DNA of 64,000 bases. It comes from Cyclobacteriaceae bacterium. GTDB taxonomy: Bacteria > Bacteroidota > Bacteroidia > Cytophagales > Cyclobacteriaceae. The stretch lies in contig JAHBTY010000001.1 in the NCBI GenBank assembly GCA_019638355.1, positions 496,001 to 560,000 on the forward strand, given 5' to 3'. The notes beneath the pieces were generated by a model. It did not search any database. It was not told the DNA's origin and worked only from the letters and a program-made list of their open reading frames with translations. Of this stretch, positions 1 to 8,601 are shown one piece after another. The position numbers were made by a program, and so were the translations under genes. Numbering within the stretch: position 1 is the first letter of the stretch; each line of letters opens with the position of its first letter.

Positions 1-758
1 GGTGGCGATTTGTTAACTCAAAACTTTCAAAGTTGTATCATCCATACTCCATGGGCGAAACGGCCGAGAACGTGGCGGAGAAGTGGAAGATTACGCGCGA
101 AGCACAAGACACGTTTGGCCTGGCATCGCAACAGAAATATTTTGCTGCACACAAAGCCAATCGGTTTAAAGAAGAATTGGTGTCGGTAACAACAACCAAA
201 GGCAAAGAGACAATTGAGTTTACGCATGACGAATACCCACGCGAAACTTCGCTTGAAAAACTTGCTCAACTTAAACCTGCTTTCCGTGAAGGTGGAACCG
301 TAACAGCCGGTAATTCTTCGGGCATTAATGATGGCGCGGCTGCTGCGTTGTTGGTTAGTGATGCTTACGCGAAAACAATCTCGCAAAAACCATTGGCGCG
401 GGTAGTAGCTATGGCTGTTGCCGGAGTTGATCCGGCCTATATGGGTGTGGGCCCGGTACCTGCAGTAAAGAAAGCGTTACAACGGGCGGGTTTAAAAATT
501 TCGGATATCGGCTTGTTTGAATTGAACGAAGCATTCGCGGCACAATCGTTGGCTTGTGTACAAGATCTTGAAATCAATCCGGCATTGGTAAACGTTAATG
601 GAGGTGCTATTGCCATCGGACATCCGTTGGGATGCAGTGGTGTTCGCATCAGCGCAACGCTCATCCACGAAATGCAAAAACGAAAAGTTAAATACGGAGT
701 GGCCACCATGTGTATTGGTGTAGGGCAAGGGGCAGCTGTTATTTACGAATTGATCTGA
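1..758 (+). CDS. thiolase (acetyl-CoA acetyltransferase family), 3' part
   Basis: The 3' part of a thiolase gene. The open frame runs back to the window edge, so roughly the first third of the protein, with the nucleophilic cysteine, lies outside. Thiolases condense or cleave acyl-CoAs in the cytoplasm. Visible: MGETAENVA, the block ELNEAFAAQ, the catalytic-histidine motif GHPLGCSG, and the C-terminal cysteine motif CIGVGQG, where relatives usually have three glycines in a row. A TTG at 33 lies in frame but is internal, because family sequence continues upstream of it. Family assignment is firm. Whether it is a biosynthetic acetyl-CoA enzyme or a beta-oxidation thiolase cannot be told from this half. 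Confidence 0.93.
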   Translation, partial: WRFVNSKLSKLYHPYSMGETAENVAEKWKITREAQDTFGLASQQKYFAAHKANRFKEELVSVTTTKGKETIEFTHDEYPRETSLEKLAQLKPAFREGGTVTAGNSSGINDGAAAALLVSDAYAKTISQKPLARVVAMAVAGVDPAYMGVGPVPAVKKALQRAGLKISDIGLFELNEAFAAQSLACVQDLEINPALVNVNGGAIAIGHPLGCSGVRISATLIHEMQKRKVKYGVATMCIGVGQGAAVIYELI

Positions 759-867
759 GGTTTATCTAAGATGAAAATTCAAAAAACACTTTTTAAAAGT
801 ATGCAATTGGCAGTGTACAGTCGGCAGGCCTGCTTACTGCCCACTGCTTCCTGCCTACTATTTTAGC

Positions 868-1611
868 ATGCGTTACTTCTTCGAAATATCCTACAACGGC
901 ACCCCGTACCACGGTTGGCAAAATCAACCCAATGCCATTAGTGTGCAACAGGTGGTGGAGGATTGTTTCACCAAAGTGTTTCGAAAAAAAATTGATATTG
1001 TGGGTAGCGGCCGCACGGATACCGGTGTGCACTGCGTGCGACAATTCTTTCATGCTGATATTGATGCAAAGCTGAATGAAGCAGAATGGTTGCCAAAACT
1101 TAATTCCATTCTTCCGCGCTTTATTGCTATTAATTCAATTCGGTTGGTAAAGCCCGATGCCAGTGCCCGTTATGATGCCAAAGAACGCACCTACGAGTAT
1201 CATATAACGCGTGTTAAAAATCCGATTTTGCTTGAACGTGCCTATTATTTTTTCAGACCGTTGGAAATGGAAATAATGGAACGCGCTACCAGTTTGCTTT
1301 TAGGCGAACACGACTTTCAATGCTTCAGCAAAACAAACACCGATGTAAATCATTTTATTTGCACCATTAAATCGGCCCGGTGGAATCAAAAAGGCGATAT
1401 GCTCGTTTTTACAATTTCCGCAAACCGCTTTTTACGGGGCATGGTGCGATCAATAGTTGGAACGTTATTAAATGTGGGATCTGGCAAAACAACCTTAAAG
1501 CAGTTTGAGCAAATATTAAAAAGTAAAGATCGCAAGCAGGCTGGCATGAATGTGCCAGCCGATGCTTTGTATTTGGTAAATGTGAAGTATCCGAAATCAA
1601 TTTTTTTATAA
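868..1611 (+). CDS. truA: tRNA pseudouridine(38-40) synthase TruA
   Basis: TruA converts uridines 38-40 of the tRNA anticodon arm to pseudouridine. The 247-residue length is normal. The N-terminal RYFFEISYNGTPYHGWQ block and GSGRTDTGVH, with the catalytic aspartate at residue 51, identify the family. The second half carries the substrate-binding part, with ANRFLRGMVRSIVGTLL. The ATG at 868 begins exactly at the conserved N-terminus. It lies about 110 bases after the thiolase and 62 bases before an ABC transporter gene on the same strand, so co-transcription is possible but not shown. Confidence 0.96.
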   Translation: MRYFFEISYNGTPYHGWQNQPNAISVQQVVEDCFTKVFRKKIDIVGSGRTDTGVHCVRQFFHADIDAKLNEAEWLPKLNSILPRFIAINSIRLVKPDASARYDAKERTYEYHITRVKNPILLERAYYFFRPLEMEIMERATSLLLGEHDFQCFSKTNTDVNHFICTIKSARWNQKGDMLVFTISANRFLRGMVRSIVGTLLNVGSGKTTLKQFEQILKSKDRKQAGMNVPADALYLVNVKYPKSIFL

Positions 1612-1614
1612 TTC

Positions 1615-1635
1615 TATAAACCTGTTTGGTTTATA
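1615..1635 (+). terminator. weak hairpin after truA
   Basis: TATAAACC (1615-1622) and GGTTTATA (1628-1635) pair perfectly around a 5-base loop. The stem is AT-rich and is followed by only a short mixed A/T stretch, so it may be a weak terminator or just a stable 3' end. Confidence 0.35.
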
Positions 1636-1673
1636 ATTAAATAGCTAAAAAACCCTATAGGTTTAACATTAAA

Positions 1674-3446
1674 ATGGAAAAAGAAAAAGTAAGCAGTGGT
1701 AATATCATTGACTGGAAAGTTGTAAAGCGTATTCTGGAATTTATCAAACCCTACCGCGGGCGCTTTTATTTTTTAATCATGCTAACGGTGCTGCTGGGTG
1801 TGTTAACCCCGGTTCGCCCATTACTCATTCAATACACGTTGGATAAGCACGTGGCTGTTGGCGAGTATTGGAGCATGGTATATGTCATGCTGATAATTCT
1901 TGTGTTGCTGTTGGCACAATCGGGAGTGCAGTATGTACATACATATCTGTCGGGGCGGATTGGGCAATACGTAATTCGTGACATTCGCATTAAACTGTAT
2001 CAGCATATAATAAACCTGCGTTTAAAATTTTTTGATAAAACACCTATTGGCCGGTTGGTAACACGCACTATTTCCGATGTTGAAACCCTGGCCGATGTTT
2101 TTAGTGAAGGCCTGGCTGCGATGGCGGGTGACTTGTTGCAAATCATTTTTATTCTTGGGTTTATGTTTTATATAGACTGGCGCCTGGCCCTGGTAAGCCT
2201 GTCAACCATTCCGTTGATGCTACTTTCTACATATGTGTTTAAAGAGAAAATAAAAGTAGCATTTAACGATGTGCGCAATGCAGTTTCAAATCTTAACTCT
2301 TTTGTACAAGAACACCTTACGGGAATGAGCATTGTGCAAATGTTTGGAAGCGAAAAAAAAGAATTTGAAAAGTTTAAAGAGATTAATAAGGAGCATCGCG
2401 ATGCACACCTGCGGTCGGTACTATACTATTCAATCTATTTTCCGGTTGCCGAAGTTATAGCCGCCATGGGCATAGGGCTGTTGGTGTGGTATGGAGCTAA
2501 ATCGGCCATTCATTTTGAACAAACCGGTATAACCATCGGTACACTCACAGCATTTATCATGTACATTCAAATGTTCTTTAGGCCCATTCGCATGATTGCC
2601 GATCGATACAACACCCTGCAAATGGGTGTGGTTAGTTCATCGCGTATTATTACCCTGCTGGACGATACTTCCGATGTAGTAACCAACGGAACGTATCAAC
2701 CTGATCAGGTTGCCGGCCAGGTAAGCTTCCATAAAGTTTGGTTTGCTTATAACGATCATGACTATGTGCTAAAGGATATAAACCTGCATATTAATTCGGG
2801 CGAAACGGTTGCCCTGGTGGGTGCTACCGGTGCCGGTAAATCGTCTATTATTAACCTGCTTAACCGGTTTTATGAAATTAACCGGGGCGAAATTCAATTA
2901 GATGGAATAGATATAAAGCAATATGATCTTACTGTGCTCCGAAAAAATATTGGCGTGGTGCTGCAAGATGTATTTCTCTTTTCCGATTCCATACGCAACA
3001 ACATCACCCTGGGTAATCCCGAAGTAAGTGATGAAATGATTTTGCGCGCTGCTGATTTAGTGGGTGCCCGCAGGTTTATTGACCGCCTGCCAGGCGGATT
3101 GGATTATAATGTCATGGAACGGGGCGCCACCTTATCGGTTGGGCAACGCCAGTTGTTATCGTTCATACGAGCCATGGTGTACAACCCAAAAATTTTGGTA
3201 CTGGACGAAGCCACCTCATCGGTAGATAGTGAGACCGAAGAAATGATTCAGGAGGCAATCTCTAAAATGATGCGGGGCCGTACAGCCATAGTAATTGCCC
3301 ACAGGCTTTCAACCATTCAAAAAGCAAATAAGATCATGGTACTGGAGAAGGGCGAAATAAAAGAACAAGGCGCCCACGATGTGTTGCTGGCAGCCGATGG
3401 CCTCTATACACAACTTCATAAAATGCAGTATAAAGAAGTAGTGTAA
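1674..3446 (+). CDS. ABC exporter half-transporter (TM288/BmrD-like partner)
   Basis: A 590-residue half-transporter: six transmembrane segments (about residues 25-320), then a nucleotide-binding domain. Seen: Walker A GATGAGKSS (about residue 383), signature LSVGQRQL (about 487), Walker B ILVLDEATSSVD with the catalytic glutamate present, and H-loop histidine in IAHRLSTI. The signature is not the consensus LSGGQ; V replaces the second glycine. In heterodimeric exporters such as TM287/288, the subunit with a good glutamate often has a degenerate signature like this. The protein encoded at 4969-6756 on the opposite strand has the complementary defect, so the two may be partners (inference). 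Substrate unknown; lipids or drugs are usual for the family. Confidence 0.9.
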   Translation: MEKEKVSSGNIIDWKVVKRILEFIKPYRGRFYFLIMLTVLLGVLTPVRPLLIQYTLDKHVAVGEYWSMVYVMLIILVLLLAQSGVQYVHTYLSGRIGQYVIRDIRIKLYQHIINLRLKFFDKTPIGRLVTRTISDVETLADVFSEGLAAMAGDLLQIIFILGFMFYIDWRLALVSLSTIPLMLLSTYVFKEKIKVAFNDVRNAVSNLNSFVQEHLTGMSIVQMFGSEKKEFEKFKEINKEHRDAHLRSVLYYSIYFPVAEVIAAMGIGLLVWYGAKSAIHFEQTGITIGTLTAFIMYIQMFFRPIRMIADRYNTLQMGVVSSSRIITLLDDTSDVVTNGTYQPDQVAGQVSFHKVWFAYNDHDYVLKDINLHINSGETVALVGATGAGKSSIINLLNRFYEINRGEIQLDGIDIKQYDLTVLRKNIGVVLQDVFLFSDSIRNNITLGNPEVSDEMILRAADLVGARRFIDRLPGGLDYNVMERGATLSVGQRQLLSFIRAMVYNPKILVLDEATSSVDSETEEMIQEAISKMMRGRTAIVIAHRLSTIQKANKIMVLEKGEIKEQGAHDVLLAADGLYTQLHKMQYKEVV

Positions 3447-3496
3447 CGTTCAACCCTGCAATTCTGCTGCTTACCCTCCAGTGTCCGCAAAAGCAT

Positions 3497-3504
3497 TATA
3501 TTTG
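3497..3504 (+). promoter_or_regulatory. Bacteroidota -7 box (TAnnTTTG)
   Basis: TATATTTG matches the phylum -7 consensus. It ends 5 bases before the ATG at 3510, so a transcript starting at the usual distance would be leaderless or nearly so. No TTTG is seen 19 bases upstream. Confidence 0.4.
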
Positions 3505-3509
3505 CTTTA

Positions 3510-4223
3510 ATGCGTTTAAAAAAGAGTACTTACTTTTTGTTTTTGGGCTTACTGGCAGGAGCCGTAATGTGCCACGGGCAGGTACGAAAAAGCATTAAAA
3601 GCGGCACCTTTCGGCAGCCGGTTGTTAGCCGTAGCAAGGCAAAAATTGTATGCCCGATTTTTGAATCAAGCCAATACCCCTATCAAGGTATAGGTTTTAA
3701 AATGGGCGATCCGTTTGCGCTTACCTATAAGTTTTATCCCAATAAAAACTGGGCCTTTGCTGCCGATGGGGGTAAAGCAGCCAGTGGGCTTTATAACCGG
3801 TATTATCGAAATGCATTTGATACTTACTTGCCCGATTCATTAAATCAGGTTCAATCCATTTCCTATCTCGCCCACCGGGCAAACTCAGATTGGTTTCTGG
3901 AAGCAAAATTTTTATACCAGTGGAAGGCCGATAAAATTTCAAAAGGTCTTCAATTCTATACAGGCCTGGGCTGGCAGTGGCGAAGTACCCGGCTTACCTA
4001 CGATTATTTATATGAAGACTCTGGCCCATCGCAGGAAAGCAACCTGCGCAAATTCACCCGCGATCGGTTTACCTATGGCCCTGTTGGTATTTTGGGTTTT
4101 GAATATTCTTATTTCTCGTTACCCATTTCGGCATTCATCGAAATAGAGTGGTTTACCGATGTGCTGCTCGACCCTGGCTATCAACGCTTTCAGGGTGGCG
4201 TGGGTTTGCGCTACGTATTCTAA
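3510..4223 (+). CDS. predicted outer-membrane beta-barrel protein, paralogue 1
   Basis: A 237-residue secreted protein of unknown function. Residues 1-24 form a signal peptide (basic start, hydrophobic core, AVMCHGQ near the cleavage site). The mature part has alternating hydrophobic and aromatic residues and ends in YVF, typical of a small outer-membrane barrel. It shares with the next gene the block GIGxxxGDPxxxTYKxY, a later NxYYxNxFxxY, and the ending GGxGxRYxF, so the two are tandem paralogues. It follows an ABC exporter gene by 63 bases. A start at the signal peptide is clear. It could bind a ligand or be structural; nothing in the sequence decides this. Confidence 0.8.
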   Translation: MRLKKSTYFLFLGLLAGAVMCHGQVRKSIKSGTFRQPVVSRSKAKIVCPIFESSQYPYQGIGFKMGDPFALTYKFYPNKNWAFAADGGKAASGLYNRYYRNAFDTYLPDSLNQVQSISYLAHRANSDWFLEAKFLYQWKADKISKGLQFYTGLGWQWRSTRLTYDYLYEDSGPSQESNLRKFTRDRFTYGPVGILGFEYSYFSLPISAFIEIEWFTDVLLDPGYQRFQGGVGLRYVF

Positions 4224-4341
4224 CGTTACTTTCAGCTTTAGCTTCTGCAGCAGGTATAGCATTTGCTGGTTTATAGTCGTTGGGGTTAAGCAATCCCAAT
4301 AACAAAAGAAAAACGACTTAAAATCAAAAATCACATTTGTT

Positions 4342-4929
4342 ATGAAGCGATTAGGATTCCTCATTATGTTGATTATTTCCACAACAGCAATGGCACAGCA
4401 ACAAGGTATCGGGCTTCGCCTTGGCGACCCTACGGGCGTTACGTATAAAAAATATTTGGGGCGTACACGGGCTGTGGAGTTTGGTATTGGTTCTGCACCA
4501 GCACAATGGCACAACAACTATTACATTAACTCGTTTGAACAATATCCGCGTTTTGATAATTATCGCTATCAGAATCATACAGTACAAAGTACAGTTTACC
4601 TGCAAGGGCGGTATCTTTTCCAGTATAATATTCCGGTTGAAAATATGGAAGGAAGCTTAGCCGGGTATTGGGGTGCTGGTGCTTTGTTAAAGGCTGCTCA
4701 AATTCAATATCGCTTTCAAAACCGCGAAGCTCCGTTTGCTTCAGGCCGGGGCAGCGTGAATGATCTCGACTTGGGGCCCGAAGGAATTATAGGATTAGAG
4801 TACACCTTTCAGGATACACCGCTCACTGTATTTGGAGAAACCAGCGTGTTCCTGGAGATAGCTGACCGACCCGCTACCATACGTGCATTTGGTGGACTGG
4901 GTGTACGGTATAATTTTTTTAAGAGATAG
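4342..4929 (+). CDS. predicted outer-membrane beta-barrel protein, paralogue 2
   Basis: A 195-residue paralogue of the preceding gene. It has a signal peptide (MKRLGFLIMLIISTTAMAQ), then GIGLRLGDPTGVTYKKY, NNYYINSFEQY and a C-terminal GGLGVRYNFF, all matching paralogue 1. It is about 40 residues shorter, mostly in the N-terminal spacer after the signal and in the central loops. The gene starts 118 bases after paralogue 1 and its stop faces the stop of an opposite-strand ABC exporter 39 bases away. Function is unknown. The barrel reading rests on the pattern of alternating residues and the aromatic end, not on a recognised named family. Confidence 0.8.
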   Translation: MKRLGFLIMLIISTTAMAQQQGIGLRLGDPTGVTYKKYLGRTRAVEFGIGSAPAQWHNNYYINSFEQYPRFDNYRYQNHTVQSTVYLQGRYLFQYNIPVENMEGSLAGYWGAGALLKAAQIQYRFQNREAPFASGRGSVNDLDLGPEGIIGLEYTFQDTPLTVFGETSVFLEIADRPATIRAFGGLGVRYNFFKR

Positions 4930-4968
4930 CAAAGGATACAAGACGCCTTATTAAAGTTTGAAAGCAAT

Positions 4969-6756
4969 TTAATCCGCCACTTCGTCCACCAACATTTGTT
5001 TCTCGTACAACTCGCGGTAAGCACCGGTAGTGGCAATCAAATCATCGTGTGTACCGGTTTCCACAATGCGGCCCTCATCCAACACAATAATCTTGTTGGC
5101 CAGTTTTGCTGAAGACACGCGGTGTGAGATGATAATGCTGGTGCGGCCCTGCATAATTTTTTTCATGCTGTTGAGAATGGTATTTTCCGTTTTGGTATCA
5201 ACAGCCGAAAGGGCATCATCCAGAATCAGAATTTTAGGTTCGCGTACAACGGCTCGCGCAATTGAAACCCGCTGTTTTTGGCCACCCGATAACGTGATAC
5301 CCCGTTCGCCAACGCGTGTATTAAAGCCTTGCGGGAAGGACACAATGTTGGAATACACATCGGCATCTTTAGCTGCTTGAATGATTTTTTCTTCGGTAGG
5401 TTCAGTTACACCAAAGCCAATGTTGTTATAAATCGTATCGCTGAAAAGAAAAACCTCTTGTGGTACTATTCCGGTTTGGCTGCGCAGGTTATTCAGATTA
5501 TAGTTTTTGATGGGGATATCATCAACCCGAACTTCACCTTCGGTAACATCGAACAAACGGCTTATCAGGTTGGCAATGGTGCTTTTACCCGAGCCGGTAG
5601 TTCCGATTATAGCCAACGATTCGCCCGGTTGAATATTGAACGAAATGTTTTTTAGAGCTTGAATACCGGTGTCGGGATAAACAAATGAAACATTATCGAA
5701 TTCAACTTTACCTTGCAGGGTGCGCTCGATATTTTGAGCAGATATAATGTTGGTTTGGGTTTTTAGAAATTCGTTGATGCGTTTTTGTGAAGCTTCGGCA
5801 CGTTTAACCAAGCTGCTGGTCCAGCCTAATGATGTAACCGGCCAGGTAAGCAGGTTAACATAAATAATAAACTCAGCAATGTGGCCAAAGGTGAGGGTTC
5901 CGTTAATAACCTCTACACTGCCAGCATACACAGTTAGTATCGTACTTAATCCAATTAACCCCATTATAAGTGGGAAGAATAACGCCTGCATGCGCGTAAG
6001 CTTTAGCGATTGATTTTTATACTCCTCACTTTCGGAGGCAAAATGCTGTACAGATTCCTGTTCGCGGGCAAATGATTTTAACACCCGTATCCCTGAAAAG
6101 GCTTCTTGCACAAACGTGCTTAACCGCGATTGGCTTTTTTGTATCTGCTCACTTCGGTGTTCAATTATGTTATTAACATAAAAAATACTAATGGAAAGCA
6201 AAGGAAGTGGGATAAGTGCATATAAAGTAAGCTTGGGGCTAATCTGAAACATTATCGGTATCAGCATCACGAATAAGGTTATCAACTGCATACCATACAT
6301 AATAGAGGGCCCCAGGTACATGCGTACCCGGCCTACATCTTCACTAATGCGATTCATTAAATCGCCCGTACTGTTTTTGCGGTAAAAGCTTAACGGTAAC
6401 GATTGGTAATGTTCAAAAATTTCGTTTTTCAAATCGTACTCTACCAGCCGGCTCATTACAATTAAAGTTTGCCGAACAAAGTATAAAAACACACCACGCA
6501 GCAAGGCCATTACCAGGATGAGTACGGCATAGAATAAAATGCCGCGCGAGAAAATTTTAAAGAAGTCGTTCTCAAGGTTGGATTTTTCAAAAGACCCGAA
6601 TACGCGCACATTATCAACCACTAAATCGATTGAATGGCGCACCATTTGGGCAGGTACAATCTGAAACACGTTGCTGATAATTACAAATAACAGCCCTAAC
6701 AGCATGTGCCATTTATACTTTAGCAGGTATTTGTTCAGGTACTTAAGTTCTTTCAT
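4969..6756 (-). CDS. ABC exporter half-transporter (TM287/BmrC-like partner)
   Basis: A 595-residue inner-membrane half-transporter with six membrane segments and a C-terminal nucleotide-binding domain. Seen: Walker A GTTGSGKST (about residue 383), consensus signature LSGGQKQR (about 488), Walker B ILILDDALSAVD and H-loop IISHRVSS. The residue after the Walker B aspartate is Asp instead of the catalytic Glu. This is the hallmark of the degenerate-site subunit of heterodimeric exporters (BmrC, LmrC, TM287). Its natural partner would have a good Glu and a poor signature, as the product of 1674-3446 does. It is transcribed toward that gene, with the two barrel paralogues in between. Confidence 0.92.
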   Translation of the reverse strand: MKELKYLNKYLLKYKWHMLLGLLFVIISNVFQIVPAQMVRHSIDLVVDNVRVFGSFEKSNLENDFFKIFSRGILFYAVLILVMALLRGVFLYFVRQTLIVMSRLVEYDLKNEIFEHYQSLPLSFYRKNSTGDLMNRISEDVGRVRMYLGPSIMYGMQLITLFVMLIPIMFQISPKLTLYALIPLPLLSISIFYVNNIIEHRSEQIQKSQSRLSTFVQEAFSGIRVLKSFAREQESVQHFASESEEYKNQSLKLTRMQALFFPLIMGLIGLSTILTVYAGSVEVINGTLTFGHIAEFIIYVNLLTWPVTSLGWTSSLVKRAEASQKRINEFLKTQTNIISAQNIERTLQGKVEFDNVSFVYPDTGIQALKNISFNIQPGESLAIIGTTGSGKSTIANLISRLFDVTEGEVRVDDIPIKNYNLNNLRSQTGIVPQEVFLFSDTIYNNIGFGVTEPTEEKIIQAAKDADVYSNIVSFPQGFNTRVGERGITLSGGQKQRVSIARAVVREPKILILDDALSAVDTKTENTILNSMKKIMQGRTSIIISHRVSSAKLANKIIVLDEGRIVETGTHDDLIATTGAYRELYEKQMLVDEVAD

Positions 6757-6823
6757 CAGAAATGCCGGGCGCCTGTTAAAACGGTTTTAACCGAATAGCA
6801 AGAATCAATTTTTTTTTAACGGG

Positions 6824-6831
6824 CAAAAATA
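6824..6831 (-). promoter_or_regulatory. -7 box for the minus-strand ABC exporter
   Basis: On the minus strand this reads TATTTTTG, matching TAnnTTTG, 67 bases before the ATG at 6756. No -33 element is evident at the standard spacing. Confidence 0.4.
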
Positions 6832-6938
6832 ACTGAATCTTAACTATTACACTCCTTTTTTAATTTACCGGCAAAAATGATTCATCCGGGTTAAAAAAAT
6901 GTACCGGGCAAATCGGTGCATCAGTGGTATTGGTTACG

Positions 6939-6946
6939 TACTTTTG
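6939..6946 (+). promoter_or_regulatory. -7 box for nusB
   Basis: TACTTTTG followed by C matches the phylum -7 consensus and lies 24 bases before the ATG at 6971. An upstream in-frame ATG at 6899 would precede this promoter, which favours 6971 as the true start. Confidence 0.5.
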
Positions 6947-6970
6947 CGCCCGTCAAAACGTTCTTTCGTC

Positions 6971-8098
6971 ATGCTTAACAGACGTACGCTCCGTATCAAA
7001 ATCATGCAAAGCCTTTTTGCTTTTGAGCAATGCAAGGAAGCCAACCATTTACTTGCCCACGATTTAATTGACGAAAAGTTTCAACCGGACCTTAATTCCA
7101 TGCAGCCGCAGGACAAAGAACTTTTGCGCAAGCAAAAGAAAGTTGCTCTGCAACTTTTTGAACGCAGGTTTAAAGGCAAAGAGGCTGAAGAAAGCCCTGA
7201 CTCAAAAATAAACGAAGTGGTGGCCGAGGCATTTGACCTGTTCAATAAACAGGTTAAAAAGGATCAGAATTTTCTGTCGAAGAACATTGTGATAGAAATT
7301 GAAAAGTTAACCAGCCTTTACCACGATGTATTGAATTTGTTAACCGAATTTGCCGAATTGGCGGCAACCGAAAAAAAGGTTGATCATTCACATTTCTCCA
7401 AACACCCTCTGATACTTGCCATCCGGGATCATACCGAACTAAAAGCCAGTTTATTAAAAACCGGCAGTATGTGGCAAAAACACAGAGACAGTGTGCGCAG
7501 TTGGTTTAAGGAAGTAATTAAAGAAGATGATTTGTACCAGGATTTTATTGCCAGTAAAAAACCAACCACCGAAGATCAAAAATCTATTATTAAACACATA
7601 GTCCGCAAACGAATATTAGGGGCAGGCCCCATTCATGATTTTTTTGAAGCTGAAGACATTCGGTGGGCAGAAGACCGTGAGATAATTAAAAGCCTGGTAG
7701 ATAAAACCATTAAATCGTTTGATGGCACCCACATCGTGGTACAAAAACTATCACTGGATTGGGACGATGACAAACTGTTCATCAATAAACTTTTTACCAA
7801 CACCATTGAATTAGACGAGAAGCATAAACAACTGATTGCCCAAAACACCCGTAACTGGGAGGTAGATCGTTTGCCCTTAACCGATCGCGTAATTTTGGAA
7901 ATGGCACTGGCCGAAATGGTAAGTTTCCCTAACATTCCTGTAAAGGTTACCATTAACGAGTACATTGAACTTACTAAAGAATACAGCACCCCGAAAAGCC
8001 GACAGTTTATAAATGGCATTCTCGATGTAATGTCCAAATCCATGAAAGATTCGGGCGCTATTAAAAAGAGTGGCCGCGGGCTTATTGATAACAAGTAA
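6971..8098 (+). CDS. nusB: transcription antitermination factor NusB, long form
   Basis: NusB works with NusE and other Nus factors in rRNA transcription antitermination. The canonical NusB fold is only about 140 residues; this protein has 375. The conserved part is C-terminal (about residues 225-365): WEVDRLPLTDRVILEMALAE, then VTINEYIELTKEYS and SRQFINGILD. The extreme N-terminus, MLNRRTLRIKIMQSLFAFEQ, also resembles the start of short NusB, so the extra charged helical segment looks like an insertion between the first helix and the rest. The start at 6971 fits the promoter and the conserved LNRRTLRIK. Long NusB forms occur in Bacteroidota. The role of the insert is unknown. Confidence 0.92.
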   Translation: MLNRRTLRIKIMQSLFAFEQCKEANHLLAHDLIDEKFQPDLNSMQPQDKELLRKQKKVALQLFERRFKGKEAEESPDSKINEVVAEAFDLFNKQVKKDQNFLSKNIVIEIEKLTSLYHDVLNLLTEFAELAATEKKVDHSHFSKHPLILAIRDHTELKASLLKTGSMWQKHRDSVRSWFKEVIKEDDLYQDFIASKKPTTEDQKSIIKHIVRKRILGAGPIHDFFEAEDIRWAEDREIIKSLVDKTIKSFDGTHIVVQKLSLDWDDDKLFINKLFTNTIELDEKHKQLIAQNTRNWEVDRLPLTDRVILEMALAEMVSFPNIPVKVTINEYIELTKEYSTPKSRQFINGILDVMSKSMKDSGAIKKSGRGLIDNK

Positions 8099-8200
8099 AG
8101 GAAATAAATCGTGCAGGTCTTTTTGCAGATGTAAAAAGGCCTTCAAGGTTTTAATAAACGGTATTCGAGGTTTATCTTTACAGTCCCTAAAATCTGAATT

Positions 8201-8512
8201 ATGGGCAAAAAAAGTAGTAATGCATTAATGGCTTTTCTGGCCGGGGCAGCGGTTGGCGCAGTTCTGGGTGTTTTATATGCTCCTGATAAGGGGTCCAATA
8301 CGCGCGAAAAACTTTCATTCCAGTTGGATAAGTACAAGAAAATGCTGGAAGAATTTCTGGCCGATATAGTTTCGGGTAAAGAAACACCCCTTACAACCGA
8401 AGCAAAGTCGCAGGGCCAAAAGGTTGTTTCCGAGGCCCAGGATAAGGCCCAACGCCTGCTGGACGATGTGGATGAATTATTAGAGCAGATTCGTGGGAAC
8501 AAGAACAGTTAA
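8201..8512 (+). CDS. YtxH domain-containing protein
   Basis: A 103-residue protein with one glycine-rich membrane segment at the N-terminus (residues 9-30, FLAGAAVGAVLGVLYAPDKG), the hallmark of the YtxH family. An amphipathic, charged helical tail follows (about residues 35-100). Related small proteins are linked to general stress in Firmicutes, but the function in Bacteroidota is not established. It lies 102 bases after nusB and 89 bases before a DUF1573 lipoprotein. A near-consensus -7 box, TATCTTTA at 8173-8180, suggests its own promoter. Confidence 0.8.
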   Translation: MGKKSSNALMAFLAGAAVGAVLGVLYAPDKGSNTREKLSFQLDKYKKMLEEFLADIVSGKETPLTTEAKSQGQKVVSEAQDKAQRLLDDVDELLEQIRGNKNS

Positions 8513-8561
8513 TGATATGTTAATCTGCAACTAAGGCAATCCCTTACGCCATTAACAATCC

Positions 8562-8569
8562 TAATTTTG
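8562..8569 (+). promoter_or_regulatory. -7 box for the DUF1573 gene
   Basis: TAATTTTG matches TAnnTTTG and lies 32 bases upstream of the ATG at 8602. Confidence 0.4.
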
Positions 8570-8601
8570 AGACCTTAATCGAAACTAAAACAATAATAAA
8601 T

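Noticed and set aside
801-858. Degenerate seven-base repeats (CAGTCGGCAGG, CTGCCCACTGCTTCCTGCC) before truA
   Set aside because: Looks like a decayed intergenic heptamer repeat; too degenerate and short to count as a feature.
1674-3446. Lipid A flippase MsbA proper
   Set aside because: The signature deviation and the complementary partner point to a heterodimeric exporter; a homodimeric MsbA would carry two consensus sites.
4119-4517. Minus-strand frame across the gap between the two barrel genes
   Set aside because: It covers parts of both barrel genes in antisense and has no recognisable sequence.
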